Position numbers and translations under genes: made by a program | Origin: Streptomyces sp. ADI96-02 | GTDB lineage: Bacteria; Actinomycetota; Actinomycetes; Streptomycetales; Streptomycetaceae | Assembly: GCF_003846185.1 (NCBI RefSeq) | Contig: NZ_ML123034.1 | Location: 1,611,983 to 1,675,982 of the forward strand | Length of the DNA: 64,000 nt | Direction of reading: 5' to 3' | The notes under the pieces: generated by a model | Told to the model about the DNA's origin: nothing | The model's input: only the letters and a program-made list of their open reading frames with translations | Database searches by the model: none | Shown here: piece by piece, positions 63,732 through 64,000 of the stretch | Numbering within the stretch: position 1 is the first letter of the stretch | How the letters are laid out: the number at the start of each line of letters is the position of its first letter

Positions 63732-64000
63732 GCGCCACGACCCTGACCCCCGCGCCCGCCGGACCCGCCGACGCGGTCCCGCCCGGCCGGGTGACCGACG
63801 AGGGCCGGATCGGCCTGCGCGGCAACCTCCGTCACATCGGCGCCCTGACCCGGCGCAACCTGCTCCAGATCAAGAAGGATCCGGAGTCGATGTTCGACGT
63901 CCTCCTGATGCCGATCATCTTCACCCTGCTGTTCGTGTACGTCTTCGGCGGCTCGGTCGGCGGCAGCCTCGGCGGGAACCGGCAGGACTATCTGAACTAC
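63728..64000 (+). CDS. DrrB-type ABC permease, cut by the window edge
   Basis: The visible 91 residues start MSATTLTPAPAGPADAVPPG and enter the ABC-2 fold with ALTRRNLLQIKKDPESMFD, then the first TM segment VLLMPIIFTLLFVYVFGG. The ATG overlaps the ATPase stop. The rest lies beyond 64000. Confidence 0.9.
   Translation, partial: MSATTLTPAPAGPADAVPPGRVTDEGRIGLRGNLRHIGALTRRNLLQIKKDPESMFDVLLMPIIFTLLFVYVFGGSVGGSLGGNRQDYLNY

Overview
The window is high-GC actinobacterial DNA, almost certainly a Streptomyces chromosome. GC-rich third codon positions, frequent GTG starts, four-base start/stop overlaps and GGAGG-type ribosome binding sites all fit. From memory, the core gene order (glutamine synthetase II, pullulanase/amylase, malEFG/malR, glnE, gamma-glutamylpolyamine-synthetase-type glnA, nadE, panB) matches the S. 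coelicolor region around SCO2210 to SCO2256. That synteny was not computed.

Positions 1 to about 13.5 kb look like an accessory island. A tightly coupled leftward operon encodes a short-chain reductase, a ProA-like dehydrogenase, a carrier protein, a TrpB2-like PLP enzyme, a BtrH-like acyltransferase fused to a carrier domain, a second carrier protein and an acyl-CoA dehydrogenase that is cut by the window edge. A divergent part encodes a CGNR-finger regulator, an MFS exporter, a KamA-type radical-SAM aminomutase, an aminotransferase and a DUF1015 protein. No PKS or NRPS module is present. This is the best candidate for an undescribed natural-product pathway built on free-standing carrier proteins. 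Its right flank abuts a decayed glnII that has lost its first third or more.

Positions 14.5 to 18.6 kb carry a small Cys-Cys ORF, a winged-helix regulator, a DUF2470 protein behind an iron box, and a STAND-type ATPase. Positions 18.7 to 33.5 kb form a maltodextrin regulon. It holds a secreted double-GH13 pullulanase/amylase, an alpha-amylase, two paralogous LacI-type regulators, an intracellular alpha-glucosidase, malEFG, and CTTGC/GCAAG inverted repeats that look like MalR operators. Extracellular glucans would be cut, imported by MalEFG and hydrolysed inside the cell.

Positions 33.5 to 43 kb hold a PAP2-like membrane protein, glnE, a PNPOx-fold protein, a PrmC-like methyltransferase, and two MFS exporters flanking a TetR gene. 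Positions 43 to 50.6 kb are accessory again: a ferric-reductase-like membrane flavoprotein operon, a GntR regulator with a cassette of small ORFs, an EVE-like/zinc-ribbon/HNH putative restriction enzyme, a DinB-like protein and an unknown membrane protein. Positions 50.6 to 64 kb return to core genes: glnA2-like, DUF3105/DUF305, CBS, nadE, MFS, an EEP-family hydrolase, a TetR/MFS pair with an operator inside the promoter, panB, and a DrrAB-type ABC exporter cut by the right edge. No tRNA, rRNA, CRISPR array or intact insertion sequence was seen.
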